Assembly: GCF_944383115.1 (NCBI RefSeq) | Contig: NZ_CALWOJ010000005.1 | Span: 1-54,411, forward strand | Direction of reading: 5' to 3' | DNA from: an uncultured Flavonifractor sp. | GTDB lineage: Bacteria; Bacillota; Clostridia; Oscillospirales; Oscillospiraceae | Length of the DNA: 54,411 nucleotides | Shown here: piece by piece, positions 16,398-24,820 of the stretch | Layout of the letters: every line of letters begins with the position of its first letter | Numbering within the stretch: the first letter of the stretch is position 1 | The notes under the pieces: model-generated | Databases searched by the model: none | What the model was told of the DNA's origin: nothing | The model's input: the letters and a program-made list of their open reading frames with translations, nothing else | Position numbers and translations under genes: made by a program

Positions 16398-18250
16398 TAG
16401 AATTTTCTTGGTTCCCTCATAGCTCGCATAGCGTTTAGGATTGCGATCAAAGACACGCCTACATCAGCAAACGCCGCCTGCCACAGGTTGGCATGGCCCA
16501 GGGCGCTAAGGGTCAGCACCAGCAATTTGACTGCCAGGGCAAAAACGATATTCTGCCGTACAATGACCAGCGTACGCCGGGCAATGGCGATTGCATGGGC
16601 CAGCTTGGAAGGCTTGTCGTCCATCAATACGATATCCGCGGCCTCAATGGCGGCATCGGAGCCCAGGCCGCCCATTGCAATGCCGACGTCGGCACGGGCG
16701 AGGACAGGGGCATCGTTGATGCCGTCACCAACAAAAGCAAGCGACCCTTTGGGAGATACTTCTGCAAGCAGAGCCTCTACCCGTTCCACTTTATGGTTGG
16801 GAAGCAGTTGGGCATGGACCTCGTCTATCCCCAACTGGGCGGCAACTGCCTCTCCCACCGGTTGGGCATCGCCGGTGAGCATGACCGTTTTGCGGACACC
16901 AGCAGCTTTTAAAGCGGAAATAGCTTCCTTTGCATCTGGTTTTATCTGGTCGGAAATAACGATATGCCCCAAATAGTTGCCATCGGCAGCCACATGAACT
17001 GTGGTACCAACATGGTGGCAGGGATGCCAGGCCACGCCGATTTCCTCCATCAGTTTCTCGTTGCCGACACATACCAGTTTACCGTCTATCATTGCCCGGA
17101 CGCCCCGTCCGGGCAATTCTTCTGCCTGCGTCACACGACTGCGATCAGGAAGCTGATCCCAAGCCTCCATCAGCGAATGTGCGATGGGATGATCCGAGAC
17201 GGATTCTGCCAGTGCCGCCAGTTCCAGCAGATGTGCCTGGTCACAGTGATCAGGGTGAATGGCAGTGACGTTAAAAACGCCTTGTGTCAGCGTACCGGTT
17301 TTGTCGAACACGATGATCTCTGCCTTTGCCAGCACTTCCAGATAATTTCCGCCTTTCACCAGGATGCCGTCCCGGGAGGCACCGCCGATACCGCCGAAAA
17401 AGGACAGCGGCACGGAAATCACCAGCGCACAGGGACAGGATACCACCAGGAAATTGAGGGCCCGCTGGATGGAGTCCAGCCAACCAACAGGGGTGAATAG
17501 CGGAGGCAGGACGGCCAGTGCAACGGCAGCCAGCACGACGACAGGCGTATAATACCGGGCAAACCGGGTGATAAAATGTTCCGCTTTGGACTTCCTGCTG
17601 CTGGCGTTCTCCACCAGGTCCAAAATTCTGGATGCGGTGGATGAGGCATAGTTTTTTGTGACCTGTACCTTCAGCAACCCGGAGAGATTGACGCAACCGG
17701 AAACCACGTCGTCGCCGGGCTGAACCTGTCGGGGAAGCGATTCGCCGGTAAGAGCGGCGGTATCCAGGGCAGAAGTACCTTCCAATACCACACCATCCAG
17801 CGGGACGCGCTCTCCAGCTTTTATGACGATACTATCTCCAACTGCGACTTGCTCCGGGGATACCTGATGCAGCTGGCCGTCCGTGTCAACGTTGGCATAG
17901 TCAGGACGGATATCCATCAGTTGGGCAATGGATCGCCGGGAACGATCCACCGCGCAGTCCTGACACAGTTCGCCGATCTGATAGAAGAGCAGGACAAACA
18001 CCGCCTCCGGATACTCTCCAATCATGAGTGCGCCCACAGTAGCCAGAGCCATCAGAAAGTTTTCGTCAAAGATTTCGCCGTGGACAATGTTGCGTACAGC
18101 CCGCCACAGCACGTCATACCCGATGATGAGGTAAGGAATGAGATAGGCCGCCAGCCGAAACGGAGCCGCAATAGGGAAAATAAAGGCAGCTACAAAAAGA
18201 ACGGCAGTGACCAGAATGCGGATCAACGTTTGTTTTTGTTCCCGCTCCAT
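16397..18250 (-). CDS. cadA: P1B-type heavy-metal ATPase (Zn/Cd/Pb efflux, CadA/ZntA-like)
   Basis: 617-aa membrane pump exporting divalent soft metals. All hallmark motifs are present: TGES actuator loop, CPC in the sixth helix (272-274), phosphorylated DKTGTLT (Asp316), SDHPIA nucleotide-binding His-Pro, GDGINDAP hinge, and a late membrane Asp in DVGVSL that marks the Zn/Cd subgroup. The N-terminal CxxC HMA domain is absent, so the protein starts directly with membrane helices. The start MEREQKQ is chosen because AAGGAGG lies just upstream; 20 further codons are open but lack a site. It follows the ArsR/CadC-type regulator by 13 bp. Confidence 0.93.
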   Translation of the reverse strand: MEREQKQTLIRILVTAVLFVAAFIFPIAAPFRLAAYLIPYLIIGYDVLWRAVRNIVHGEIFDENFLMALATVGALMIGEYPEAVFVLLFYQIGELCQDCAVDRSRRSIAQLMDIRPDYANVDTDGQLHQVSPEQVAVGDSIVIKAGERVPLDGVVLEGTSALDTAALTGESLPRQVQPGDDVVSGCVNLSGLLKVQVTKNYASSTASRILDLVENASSRKSKAEHFITRFARYYTPVVVLAAVALAVLPPLFTPVGWLDSIQRALNFLVVSCPCALVISVPLSFFGGIGGASRDGILVKGGNYLEVLAKAEIIVFDKTGTLTQGVFNVTAIHPDHCDQAHLLELAALAESVSDHPIAHSLMEAWDQLPDRSRVTQAEELPGRGVRAMIDGKLVCVGNEKLMEEIGVAWHPCHHVGTTVHVAADGNYLGHIVISDQIKPDAKEAISALKAAGVRKTVMLTGDAQPVGEAVAAQLGIDEVHAQLLPNHKVERVEALLAEVSPKGSLAFVGDGINDAPVLARADVGIAMGGLGSDAAIEAADIVLMDDKPSKLAHAIAIARRTLVIVRQNIVFALAVKLLVLTLSALGHANLWQAAFADVGVSLIAILNAMRAMREPRKF

Positions 18251-18263
18251 GGTATTGTCCTCC

Positions 18264-18626
18264 TTATTCCATAATGTGATCCATACCCTGGCCCAGAATG
18301 GTGCGTACATGGCCGTCTGCCAGTGAGTAGAATACGGTTTTACCCTCCCGGCGATATTTAACCAGTTTGCTTTGCTTCAATGAACGCAGTTGATGAGAGA
18401 TCGCCGACTGCGTCATGCCCAGCAGCTTGGCAATATCGCATACGCACATCTCCGACTCAAAAAGTACATACAAAATCTTGATGCGGGTGGAGTCCCCGAA
18501 GATCTTAAACAGCTCCGCCAGATCATAGAGGATCTCATCCTCCGGCATGGCGCGCTCCACCTGCTCCACGATCTCCTGATGAACGTGGCTGTAATCGCAC
18601 CGCTCTACACCATTGCTGTCGGTCAT
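18264..18626 (-). CDS. cadC: ArsR/SmtB-family metal-sensing repressor (CadC-like)
   Basis: 120-aa winged-helix repressor. The helix-turn-helix is SEMCVCDIAKLLGMTQSAIS. Two possible metal sites are visible: a Cys site made of Cys10 near the N-terminus plus the CVC pair (61, 63) as in CadC, and an alpha-5 site D104-x-H106...H117-x-x-E120 as in SmtB/CzrA. Having both suggests Cd/Pb and Zn sensing. AAAGGGTGG precedes the ATG at 18626; a 13-codon upstream extension would cross the operator. It is transcribed with cadA and presumably represses it until metal binds. Confidence 0.93.
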   Translation of the reverse strand: MTDSNGVERCDYSHVHQEIVEQVERAMPEDEILYDLAELFKIFGDSTRIKILYVLFESEMCVCDIAKLLGMTQSAISHQLRSLKQSKLVKYRREGKTVFYSLADGHVRTILGQGMDHIME

Positions 18627-18647
18627 GAATACCACCCTTTCTATAAC

Positions 18648-18698
18648 ATATGAATTATTGTTCATATATTATTATATACATAGAGCGCAGGATGTCAA
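18648..18698 (-). promoter_or_regulatory. cadCA promoter and ArsR-type operator
   Basis: On the minus strand TTGACA (complement of 18693-18698), 16 bp, TATAAT (complement of 18671-18676) is a consensus promoter. Just downstream is the inverted repeat ATATGAA-N6-TTCATAT (18648-18667), the classical ArsR/SmtB operator form. Binding there would block early elongation. Confidence 0.88.
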
Positions 18699-18783
18699 GC
18701 GCAAAAACTTTTTTCTTGCCCCAGTGAGGCGTGGGAGGTATGATAAAGAAAAGGCCTCTTTGAGGCGGAAGGGAAGGATGGAC

Positions 18784-19239
18784 ATGCAGCGGGAGGACGG
18801 ACGGATGGTGGGCCTGCGGGCTTTGGAGGTATGCCAGTATATGGTGCTGGCGGTGATGGATGAGAAGGGTTTGCCTTATTGTATGCCGTTAAACGGGGTT
18901 TTGGTGGGTGAGTCGGTTTACTTTCACAGCGCACAGCGGGGAGAGAAGTTGGCCTGCCTGCGCCTGCACCCGCAGGTATGCCTCACTGCCGTGGGTAACC
19001 AGCGGGTGGTACAGCAGGCGTATGAGACGGAGTTTACCAGCGCGGTGGCTCGGGGGATGGCGCATGAGGTGACGGACCTGGAAGAGCAGAAGGTGGCCTT
19101 GCGGGCGATCTGCCGCAAATATGCGCCGGACTATCCGGACCGGGTGGAGGAGGTCATTGAGAAGCACCTGCCCCGAACTGCCGTATGGCGGATTGACTTG
19201 GATACAGTCAGTGGACGGGAGCGGTTGTGCAGCCAGTAG
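18784..19239 (+). CDS. Pyridoxamine-5'-phosphate-oxidase-like flavoprotein (NimA-like)
   Basis: 151-aa split-barrel FMN-binding family protein. YMVLAVMDEKGLPYCMPLNG, VYFHSAQRGEKLACLRLHP and the C-terminal AVWRIDLDTVSGRE match the Nim/PNPOx-like clade, some members of which reduce or sequester 5-nitroimidazoles. Usual length is about 150-160 aa. Of two close ATGs (18778 and 18784), the second is preferred because GGGAAGG immediately abuts the first. The natural substrate is unknown; many clade members are housekeeping proteins with no drug resistance role. Confidence 0.82.
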   Translation: MQREDGRMVGLRALEVCQYMVLAVMDEKGLPYCMPLNGVLVGESVYFHSAQRGEKLACLRLHPQVCLTAVGNQRVVQQAYETEFTSAVARGMAHEVTDLEEQKVALRAICRKYAPDYPDRVEEVIEKHLPRTAVWRIDLDTVSGRERLCSQ

Positions 19240-19293
19240 GAGAGGCGTTCCGGGGTTCTGGGAGAGTTGAATCAAATCTTTTTGGGTTAGTTT

Positions 19294-19329
19294 GTGCGTC
19301 TGCCGTGGATACGGCAGGCGCACTTTTTT
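19294..19329 (+). terminator. Terminator after the Nim-like gene
   Basis: GTGCGTCTGCCGT (19294-19306) pairs with ACGGCAGGCGCAC (19311-19323) with one G-U pair, followed by a run of six Ts. It insulates the spoIIIA operon from upstream transcription. Confidence 0.9.
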
Positions 19330-19332
19330 ATG

Positions 19333-19362
19333 GTCATAAAGAAGGACGGGCCCTCATAGGTA
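19333..19362 (+). promoter_or_regulatory. Putative sigma-E promoter of spoIIIA
   Basis: GTCATAA (19333-19339), a 15-bp spacer and CATAGGTA (19355-19362) resemble the Bacillus sigma-E pattern (ATA-containing -35, CATA-type -10). They lie right behind a terminator and 32 bp before spoIIIAA. In B. subtilis spoIIIA is sigma-E controlled, so context agrees. Match is by eye only. Confidence 0.6.
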
Positions 19363-19393
19363 TGTTGCAGATACCAAAGAAGGATGTGACGAC

Positions 19394-20305
19394 ATGAGGG
19401 AACAAGGGGACGTGATGCGGTATTTACAGGCGGCTGCTCTGCTGCCGCCTCACCTGCGCCGCCGTGCCCAACAGGTGGACAAGGCTTATCAGGCGGTGGC
19501 GGAGGAGTTGCGTCTGCGGGCAGGACGCCCCATGACGGTGGTATGCCCGCAGGGGGAGCGACTGGTACCGGATGACGAGCCGGTACAGGCTGGAGATCTG
19601 AACCTAGTGGTGGAAATTGCCACCAGGGCATCCGCTCATACCGCTATGGAGCAGGTGCGCAGCGGTTACTTTACCGTATCTGGGGGACACCGCATCGGCA
19701 TCTGCGGCAGCGCGGTAGTGAAAGACGGTGCAATTTTTAATCTGCGGCATCTGTCCTCACTGGCCATCCGTATTGCGCGGGAGGTGCTGGGGGCATCCGC
19801 CTCGGTGGCGGACAAGCTGTGGGAGGGAGATACCTTCCAGAGTACGCTGATCCTGTCACCACCGGGAGGTGGTAAGACTACCCTGCTGCGGGATTTGATC
19901 CGCCGTCTGTCCAACGGGACAGACCATCCTGCCTTGCGGGTAGGCGTGGCGGATGAGCGGGGAGAACTGGCCGCCATGTATCACGGTTTGCCGCAATTTG
20001 ATGTGGGGCGGCAAACTGATGTAGTGGATGGTTGCCCCAAGGCGGCAGGGTTAATGATGCTGCTGCGGGGAATGAATCCCCAGGTACTGGCTGCTGATGA
20101 AATCACTGCCCCAGAGGACTGTGCCGCCTTGCTACTGGCGGCCAACTGCGGAGTGAGCCTGCTATGCACTGCCCATGCCGCAGGCCTGGACGATCTGAAG
20201 ACAAGACCCATGTACCGCCCGCTGTTGGAAAACTGTTGTTTTAAAAGACTGGTGGTACTCACCCGGAGGGAAACCGGGCGGGACTGCCAGGTGACCAGGC
20301 TGTGA
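19394..20305 (+). CDS. spoIIIAA: Stage III sporulation protein AA (ATPase)
   Basis: 303-aa secretion-type ATPase that energises the SpoIIIA-SpoIIQ channel linking mother cell and forespore. The Walker A SPPGGGKTTLLRD sits near residue 155, and the VGVADERGELAAM and QVLAADEITAPEDCAAL (Walker B/acidic) segments follow, as in type II/IV secretion ATPases. The N-terminal domain includes RLRAGRPM. AAGGATG lies upstream of the ATG. It leads an eight-gene set in the canonical order AA-AH and its stop overlaps the spoIIIAB GTG. Confidence 0.96.
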   Translation: MREQGDVMRYLQAAALLPPHLRRRAQQVDKAYQAVAEELRLRAGRPMTVVCPQGERLVPDDEPVQAGDLNLVVEIATRASAHTAMEQVRSGYFTVSGGHRIGICGSAVVKDGAIFNLRHLSSLAIRIAREVLGASASVADKLWEGDTFQSTLILSPPGGGKTTLLRDLIRRLSNGTDHPALRVGVADERGELAAMYHGLPQFDVGRQTDVVDGCPKAAGLMMLLRGMNPQVLAADEITAPEDCAALLLAANCGVSLLCTAHAAGLDDLKTRPMYRPLLENCCFKRLVVLTRRETGRDCQVTRL

Positions 20306-20814
20306 TCCGGTTGATAGGGGCTCTGCTGACGGCGGGGGGCGGGGCCTTCCTGGGATTTGCCGCTGCCGGGCGGCTGAACCGTCGGGTCAATGTGCTTCGG
20401 CAGCTGGCCGGAGCAATGGAACAGATGGATCGCGAGATTGCTTTTCGGCTCACCCCCATGCCGGAGCTGATGGAGCGGTTGGCCAAAGAATACCCGTCGC
20501 CGGTGGGAGAACTGTTTGACCGCTGCCGCCGGGGTATGGAGGAATTGGGGGAGCATTCTTTGGCTGAGATCTGGAGATCGGCCCTGTCAGAGACGGCTCT
20601 GGATCTGGATGGCCGGGCGGCTGTCGTGTTGGATGAGCTGGGTGAAGTGCTGGGCCGATTTGAAGAGTCCGGTCTGCGCACCGCCTTGGAACATGCGGGA
20701 ACAGAGTTGGCCAGAGAAGCTGAACTGGCCCGTGAGGATGGAGAAAAGCGGGGCAGGATGTACCGGGTATTGGGCTTTGCTTCCGGCGGACTGCTGGTGA
20801 TCTTGCTGCTGTGA
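20302..20814 (+). CDS. spoIIIAB: Stage III sporulation protein AB
   Basis: 170-aa type II secretion GspF-related membrane protein of the SpoIIIA channel. One N-terminal helix (LIGALLTAGGGAFLGFAAAG), a soluble helical body with PMPELMERLAKEYPSPVGELF-type segment (family-typical), and a C-terminal membrane helix (GFASGGLLVILLL) are visible. It begins with GTG overlapping the spoIIIAA stop (GTGA). Length agrees with the B. subtilis protein (about 171 aa). Confidence 0.94.
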   Translation: MIRLIGALLTAGGGAFLGFAAAGRLNRRVNVLRQLAGAMEQMDREIAFRLTPMPELMERLAKEYPSPVGELFDRCRRGMEELGEHSLAEIWRSALSETALDLDGRAAVVLDELGEVLGRFEESGLRTALEHAGTELAREAELAREDGEKRGRMYRVLGFASGGLLVILLL

Positions 20815-20827
20815 AGGAGCGAAGAAA

Positions 20828-21022
20828 ATGGATGTGGATCTGATCTTTAAAATTGCCGCTATCGGAATTTTGGTGTCGGTTCTCAATCAGGTACTCTCCC
20901 GGTCTGGCCGGGATGAGCAGGCTACCATGACCACCCTGGCCGGGTTGGTAGTGGTCCTTATGATGGTAGTCCAGCAGATCAGCGGCCTGTTTACGCTGGT
21001 CAAGGATCTGTTTGGGCTGTAG
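20828..21022 (+). CDS. spoIIIAC: Stage III sporulation protein AC
   Basis: 64-aa membrane protein with two hydrophobic helices (LIFKIAAIGILVSVLNQVL and LAGLVVVLMMVVQQIS) and a polar turn SRSGRDEQA between them. This is the standard SpoIIIAC arrangement and size. GAAGGAGCGAAGAAA precedes the ATG. The role within the channel is structural; the exact function is not settled in the family. Confidence 0.93.
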   Translation: MDVDLIFKIAAIGILVSVLNQVLSRSGRDEQATMTTLAGLVVVLMMVVQQISGLFTLVKDLFGL

Positions 21023-21024
21023 CC

Positions 21025-21411
21025 GTGGAGACCATGCTGAAGGTTGGGGCGGTTGCAGTTATTGCCGCCCTGTGCGCGGTGATGATAAAGGGTACCGCCC
21101 GGCAGCTGGCTTTGGTCCTCTCTCTTGCCGCCGGGGCAATCATTCTGGGGCTTGCCCTGGGTGCGGTGGAAGATGTGGTGGCCATGGCCGAGGATTTACA
21201 GGACATGGCGGGCCTCTCTCCGGCGGTGGTGGCCCCCGTCATTAAGACGGTAGGTATTGCCATCCTGACTCATATTGCCGTCCAGGTATGTAAGGACGCG
21301 GGAGAGGGCGGGATTGCAGCCGTAACGGAGACCGCCGGCTCGGCCCTGGCCCTGTGTACCGCCCTGCCCCTGCTTCGGGCTGTCCTGGATACGATAGCGG
21401 CACTGCTGTAA
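21025..21411 (+). CDS. spoIIIAD: Stage III sporulation protein AD
   Basis: 128-aa polytopic membrane protein, four hydrophobic stretches (VGAVAVIAALCAVMIKG, LALVLSLAAGAIILGLAL, TVGIAILTHIAVQVC, LALCTALPLLRAVLDTIA), as in SpoIIIAD. The GTG at 21025 gives METMLKVG; an ATG three codons later (21034) is an equally possible start. The gap to spoIIIAC is only 2 bp, consistent with translational coupling. Confidence 0.92.
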   Translation: METMLKVGAVAVIAALCAVMIKGTARQLALVLSLAAGAIILGLALGAVEDVVAMAEDLQDMAGLSPAVVAPVIKTVGIAILTHIAVQVCKDAGEGGIAAVTETAGSALALCTALPLLRAVLDTIAALL

Positions 21412-21433
21412 TGGAGAAAAGGGGAGACTACCA

Positions 21434-22531
21434 ATGAGAAGATGGCTCGCAGTCTTTGCGGGAATGCTCCTGCTGCTGGCCTGGATAAGCGCCGCCTCGG
21501 CCAGTGAAGGAGTTCTGGACGCCCAGGCCGAGGCCCTCGATCTGGATGGACTGGAGAATGCTGGGGCAGAGTGGGTCCCCAACGCGGATCTGGCTGCGGG
21601 GCTGGACCTGGACGGCAGCATTGACCAGATCCTGGATACCGGCAGTGCCGAGATCGGTGGTGTGATCCGCAAGGCGCTGCGCAGCGGCGCTCTGCTGCTG
21701 GCTGTGGTGCTTTTTTGCTCTCTGGCGGAAGGAATGGGCGCAGGCCGGGGACCTATGGATGTGGTGGCGCTGGTAGGCGCCCTGGCGGTGACGGCGGTAG
21801 CCGCGGTGGACGCCAATTCTCTCATTGGCATGGGCAGGGAGGCCATTGACCACATGGAGGCTTTTTCCAAGCTGCTGCTGCCGGCGGTCACGGCGGCGGC
21901 CTCCGCTGCCGGATCACCAGGAGGCGCTGTAGCCAGGCAGCTGGCAACCATGTTGTTTTCCGATGTACTCATCACCTTGATCAATCGTGTGCTGCTGCCC
22001 CTGGTATACACTTACATCGCTGCCTGCGTGGCCTGGGCGGCGGTAGGCAACGAGGGCCTCAAGCGGATGGCCGCAACACTGAAATGGGCGGTGACCACGG
22101 TACTGACAGGGGTGCTGATTCTCTTTGTCACTTACTTGACCATTAGCGGAGTGATTGCGGGCACCACGGACGCTATGACCGTCAAGGCTGCCAAATTTAC
22201 CATGTCCAGCATGGTACCTGTGGTGGGCGGCATCCTGTCTGATGCGGCGGAGACCGTACTGGCGGGCGCCGGAGTACTAAAGAATACGGTAGGTGTGTTC
22301 GGCATGTTGGTGGTGATTGGCATCTGCCTGGTGCCTTTCCTGCAACTGGGATTCCATTATTTGACTTATAAGGTGTCCTCGGCTCTGAGCGCCTCCCTGT
22401 CAGGCAGTCGGGTGGCTGCCCTCATAGATCAGATTGGGGGCGCCTTTGGGCTCATTCTGGGCATGACCGGCTCATGCGCACTGCTGCTGATGATCTCCAT
22501 GGTTTCCGCCGTGTCTGTAGCTGGGGGGTAA
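21434..22531 (+). CDS. spoIIIAE: Stage III sporulation protein AE
   Basis: 365-aa membrane protein with an N-terminal signal peptide (MRRWLAVFAGMLLLLAWISAASA), an exported acidic segment of about 60 residues, then about seven membrane helices. Slightly shorter than the B. subtilis protein (about 400 aa). The GMGREAIDHMEAFSKLLLP-like segment and C-terminal GGAFGLILGMTGSCALLLM are family-typical. It is part of the inner membrane base of the feeding-tube complex. GAAAAGGGGAGA precedes the ATG. Confidence 0.94.
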   Translation: MRRWLAVFAGMLLLLAWISAASASEGVLDAQAEALDLDGLENAGAEWVPNADLAAGLDLDGSIDQILDTGSAEIGGVIRKALRSGALLLAVVLFCSLAEGMGAGRGPMDVVALVGALAVTAVAAVDANSLIGMGREAIDHMEAFSKLLLPAVTAAASAAGSPGGAVARQLATMLFSDVLITLINRVLLPLVYTYIAACVAWAAVGNEGLKRMAATLKWAVTTVLTGVLILFVTYLTISGVIAGTTDAMTVKAAKFTMSSMVPVVGGILSDAAETVLAGAGVLKNTVGVFGMLVVIGICLVPFLQLGFHYLTYKVSSALSASLSGSRVAALIDQIGGAFGLILGMTGSCALLLMISMVSAVSVAGG

Positions 22532-22535
22532 AGGG

Positions 22536-23027
22536 ATGGTAGAGTTATTGGGAAAATGGTTGATGGGAGTGACCTGTGCAGCCATGATTCTTGCCCTGGC
22601 GGAAGGACTTTCACCGGCAGGCGGACCTAAGCGAGCGGCTAGGTTGGCGGGCGGTTTGCTCCTGCTGCTGGCGGTAGTTAAACCATTGTTGGAACTGGAT
22701 GGTTCTGCCCTTACCCGGGCCATGACGGAATACCGGATGGATGCGGAGTGGTCCGCCCGGGAGATGGAGGAGGAGAATAAAACCCTGATGATGGACATCA
22801 TAGAAGCTCAGTCTGCCGCATATATTCAGGACAAGGCGGCAGCGTTGGGCATTGACTGCCAAGTGCAGGTTGAAGCTGACGAGGCGGCGGAGTACCCTGT
22901 CCCCAAGATCGTTACCATCACCGGCAATCTGACCAGGGAGGAGAAAGAGAAACTCACCAAACAAATTGAGACCGATTTTGCGATCCCGGCGGATCGGCAG
23001 TATTACGAAAGCGGGGGGACGGAATGA
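22536..23027 (+). CDS. spoIIIAF: Stage III sporulation protein AF
   Basis: 163-aa protein with two N-terminal membrane helices (WLMGVTCAAMILALAEGL and LAGGLLLLLAVVKPLLEL) and a soluble C-terminal domain with a ring-building-motif-like fold (KAAALGIDCQVQVE, PKIVTITGNLTREEKEKL). Length and order match SpoIIIAF. It overlaps spoIIIAG by 4 nt. The soluble domain probably faces the intermembrane space as in B. subtilis. Confidence 0.93.
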   Translation: MVELLGKWLMGVTCAAMILALAEGLSPAGGPKRAARLAGGLLLLLAVVKPLLELDGSALTRAMTEYRMDAEWSAREMEEENKTLMMDIIEAQSAAYIQDKAAALGIDCQVQVEADEAAEYPVPKIVTITGNLTREEKEKLTKQIETDFAIPADRQYYESGGTE

Positions 23028-23566
23028 AACAGCGGGAGCCAGAGGCGGAGAAAATTATAATCCCATGGAAAGAACGTATCCACGCGTTGTTCCGGCGATA
23101 TAAATACGCGCTGCTGGTAGTGGCAGCGGGAATCGCTATGATGGTACTGCCCGCTCTCACCGCATCGGAGCAGCAGGAGCCGCAGCAGCAGAGCGTCCAG
23201 GAGGTGGAATTTGAAACGAAGGAACTGGAGGGCCGGTTGGAGGAGGCGCTGGCCCAGATGGACGGGGTGGGTGAGGTTCAGGTGGTACTCACCCTGCGCA
23301 GCGGTCCCAGCCAGGTGCTGGCCCAGGATGTCAAGCATTCGGTACGGGAGGAGCAGAGCGAGTCCTCCCAGTCTACGGTGGTGATTTCCCGAGGATCAGG
23401 AAATCAGGAGCCGGTGGTCATCCAACAGCTTTCGCCCCAGTTTCAAGGGGCGCTTGTGATATGCTCTGGTGGTAACGACCCTTCGGTGCGTCTGCGGGTT
23501 GTGGAGGCGGTTGGTGCGCTTACCGGTTTGGGGGCCGATAAGATCTCAGTATCAAAAGGAAAGTGA
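23024..23566 (+). CDS. spoIIIAG: Stage III sporulation protein AG
   Basis: 180-aa bitopic protein with one N-terminal helix (ALLVVAAGIAMMVLPAL) followed by a C-terminal ring-building domain (LEEALAQMDGVGEVQVVLT, GALVICSGGNDPSVRLRVVEAV). In B. subtilis SpoIIIAG forms a 30-fold ring in the intermembrane space. This one is about 50 aa shorter than the Bacillus protein, mostly in the beta-insertion, so the ring wall may be thinner. Confidence 0.94.
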   Translation: MKQREPEAEKIIIPWKERIHALFRRYKYALLVVAAGIAMMVLPALTASEQQEPQQQSVQEVEFETKELEGRLEEALAQMDGVGEVQVVLTLRSGPSQVLAQDVKHSVREEQSESSQSTVVISRGSGNQEPVVIQQLSPQFQGALVICSGGNDPSVRLRVVEAVGALTGLGADKISVSKGK

Positions 23567-23578
23567 GGCAGTATCAGT

Positions 23579-24163
23579 ATGAATGTTTGGAAACGCAATG
23601 CGGTGGTGGCCGCAGTAGTACTTTTCGTGTGCGGAGCGGTGTATCTAAACTGGTCCTATCAGAAGGGAAAGACCGAAGAGGCAGGCAAGACGCTGGGAGA
23701 AGCGGAACTGGTATCCATGCAATCGGCGGACCCGCTGCTCAAGACCAGCCCGGCTCCGTCGACCGACCTGTCCGCGTCGCCGGCACCCAGTTCCAGCGGA
23801 AAAACGACCGGTTATTTTGATACGGCCCGGCTCAACCGTCAGCAGGCCCGGGACAGCGCCCTGTCCATCCTTCAGGAGGCTGCCGCCGATACCAACGCCA
23901 CTGAGACCATGAAGGCCGAGACCGGTCAGGCCATCCAGACGCTGGCCGACTACACGGTGTCCGAGGCCCAGATCGAGAACCTGGTTACCGCGAAGGGATA
24001 TGCCGATTGCGTAGCCTTTATCAGCGACGGCAGCATCAGCGTGGTGGTATCCGCAACAGAAGAGGGGCTTACTGACGCCGATGTAGCCCGCATTACCGAG
24101 ATCGTCACCAATGAGACTGGCCTGGAGGCCAGCGATATCACCATCATCCAGGCGCAGCCCTAA
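23579..24163 (+). CDS. spoIIIAH: Stage III sporulation protein AH
   Basis: 194-aa protein with one N-terminal membrane helix (AVVAAVVLFVCGAVYLNW), a Pro/Ser-rich linker, and a C-terminal YscJ/FliF-like domain (RQQARDSALSILQEAA, NLVTAKGYADCVAFI, GLTDADVARITEIV). In Bacillus it binds forespore SpoIIQ across the two membranes. Many clostridia lack SpoIIQ and use other partners. It ends the operon; only a weak A/T-rich hairpin follows near 24181-24206. Confidence 0.95.
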   Translation: MNVWKRNAVVAAVVLFVCGAVYLNWSYQKGKTEEAGKTLGEAELVSMQSADPLLKTSPAPSTDLSASPAPSSSGKTTGYFDTARLNRQQARDSALSILQEAAADTNATETMKAETGQAIQTLADYTVSEAQIENLVTAKGYADCVAFISDGSISVVVSATEEGLTDADVARITEIVTNETGLEASDITIIQAQP

Positions 24164-24189
24164 GCCCGCTGGCCGCCATCAAAAATCAG

Positions 24190-24217
24190 TTGTATTTTTT
24201 CTGATTTGTGGTAAAAT
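24190..24217 (+). promoter_or_regulatory. Probable sigma-A promoter of the Asp23-family gene
   Basis: TTGTAT (24190-24195), 16 bp, TAAAAT (24212-24217), 33 bp before the preferred start. It overlaps an imperfect AAATCAG/CTGATTT hairpin that may serve as the spoIIIA terminator. Confidence 0.6.
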
Positions 24218-24250
24218 GGATCCATAGTACACAAAAGGAGCGTGACCGGT

Positions 24251-24631
24251 ATGGGCGATGGAAAGGAATATATCTCCCGGCCTGACGAGCTGGGTAACAT
24301 CCATATTTCGGAGGATGTCCTGGCTGTGATCGCGGCGGCGGCCGCCACCGAAGTGGAGGGCGTGGGCAGTCTGTCCACCAACCTGAGCAGCGATATCGCG
24401 GAACTGTTGGGCGGAAAGAAGAATCTGTCCAAAGGCATCCGCATCACCGTGGTAGGGGAGAGCATCCGGGTGGATGTATCCCTGCTGGTCAAATATGGCT
24501 ACACCATCATTGATGTGGCCAAAGAGGTACAGAGCGCGGTTCATAATGCCATTGAAAACACCAGCGGCCTGACGTTGGAGCATGTCAATGTCCATGTGGC
24601 CGGAATTACGTTTGACAAGGATCACAAATAA
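24251..24631 (+). CDS. Asp23/Gls24-family envelope-stress protein
   Basis: 126-aa protein of the Asp23 (DUF322) family: ISEDVLAVIAAAAATEVEGV, the central GIRITVVGESIRVDVSLLVKYGY, and C-terminal NTSGLTLEHVNVHVAGITF. Family members lie at the membrane inner face and respond to envelope stress. The GTG at 24242 is too close to AAAAGGAG (24234-24241), so the ATG at 24251 is used. In clostridia this gene typically precedes nusB, as here. Confidence 0.9.
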   Translation: MGDGKEYISRPDELGNIHISEDVLAVIAAAAATEVEGVGSLSTNLSSDIAELLGGKKNLSKGIRITVVGESIRVDVSLLVKYGYTIIDVAKEVQSAVHNAIENTSGLTLEHVNVHVAGITFDKDHK

Positions 24632-24640
24632 GCGGTCGGA

Positions 24641-24672
24641 AACCGGGGCAGAGAACCTGCCCCGGTTTTTTT
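24641..24672 (+). terminator. Terminator after the Asp23-family gene
   Basis: AACCGGGGCAG (24641-24651) pairs exactly with CTGCCCCGGTT (24657-24667) around a 5-nt loop, followed by a run of Ts. It separates Asp23 from the nusB operon, which must have its own promoter. Confidence 0.92.
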
Positions 24673-24739
24673 GTGGGCATTTGCCGGTTTGTCCTGGAAA
24701 GAGAACGTGGGAATTGGAGGGGATATTTGAATTAACTCT

Positions 24740-24768
24740 TTCCTTTTTGTATATACCTGATGTATAAT
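24740..24768 (+). promoter_or_regulatory. Candidate promoter of the nusB-recN operon
   Basis: A consensus TATAAT (24763-24768) stands 52 bp before nusB. Seventeen bp upstream is TTCCTT, a poor -35 box. It is the best candidate in an AT-rich gap between the preceding terminator and nusB. The weakness of the -35 suggests an activator or a modest rate. Confidence 0.45.
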
Positions 24769-24820
24769 CATAGTAACTATGAATATCACCGGCGCAGAAC
24801 GCCGTAATGGAGGAACCACA

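Noticed and set aside
18784-19239. Metronidazole-resistance nim gene
   Set aside because: It is only NimA-like. Many related flavoproteins confer no resistance, so a resistance label is not supported.
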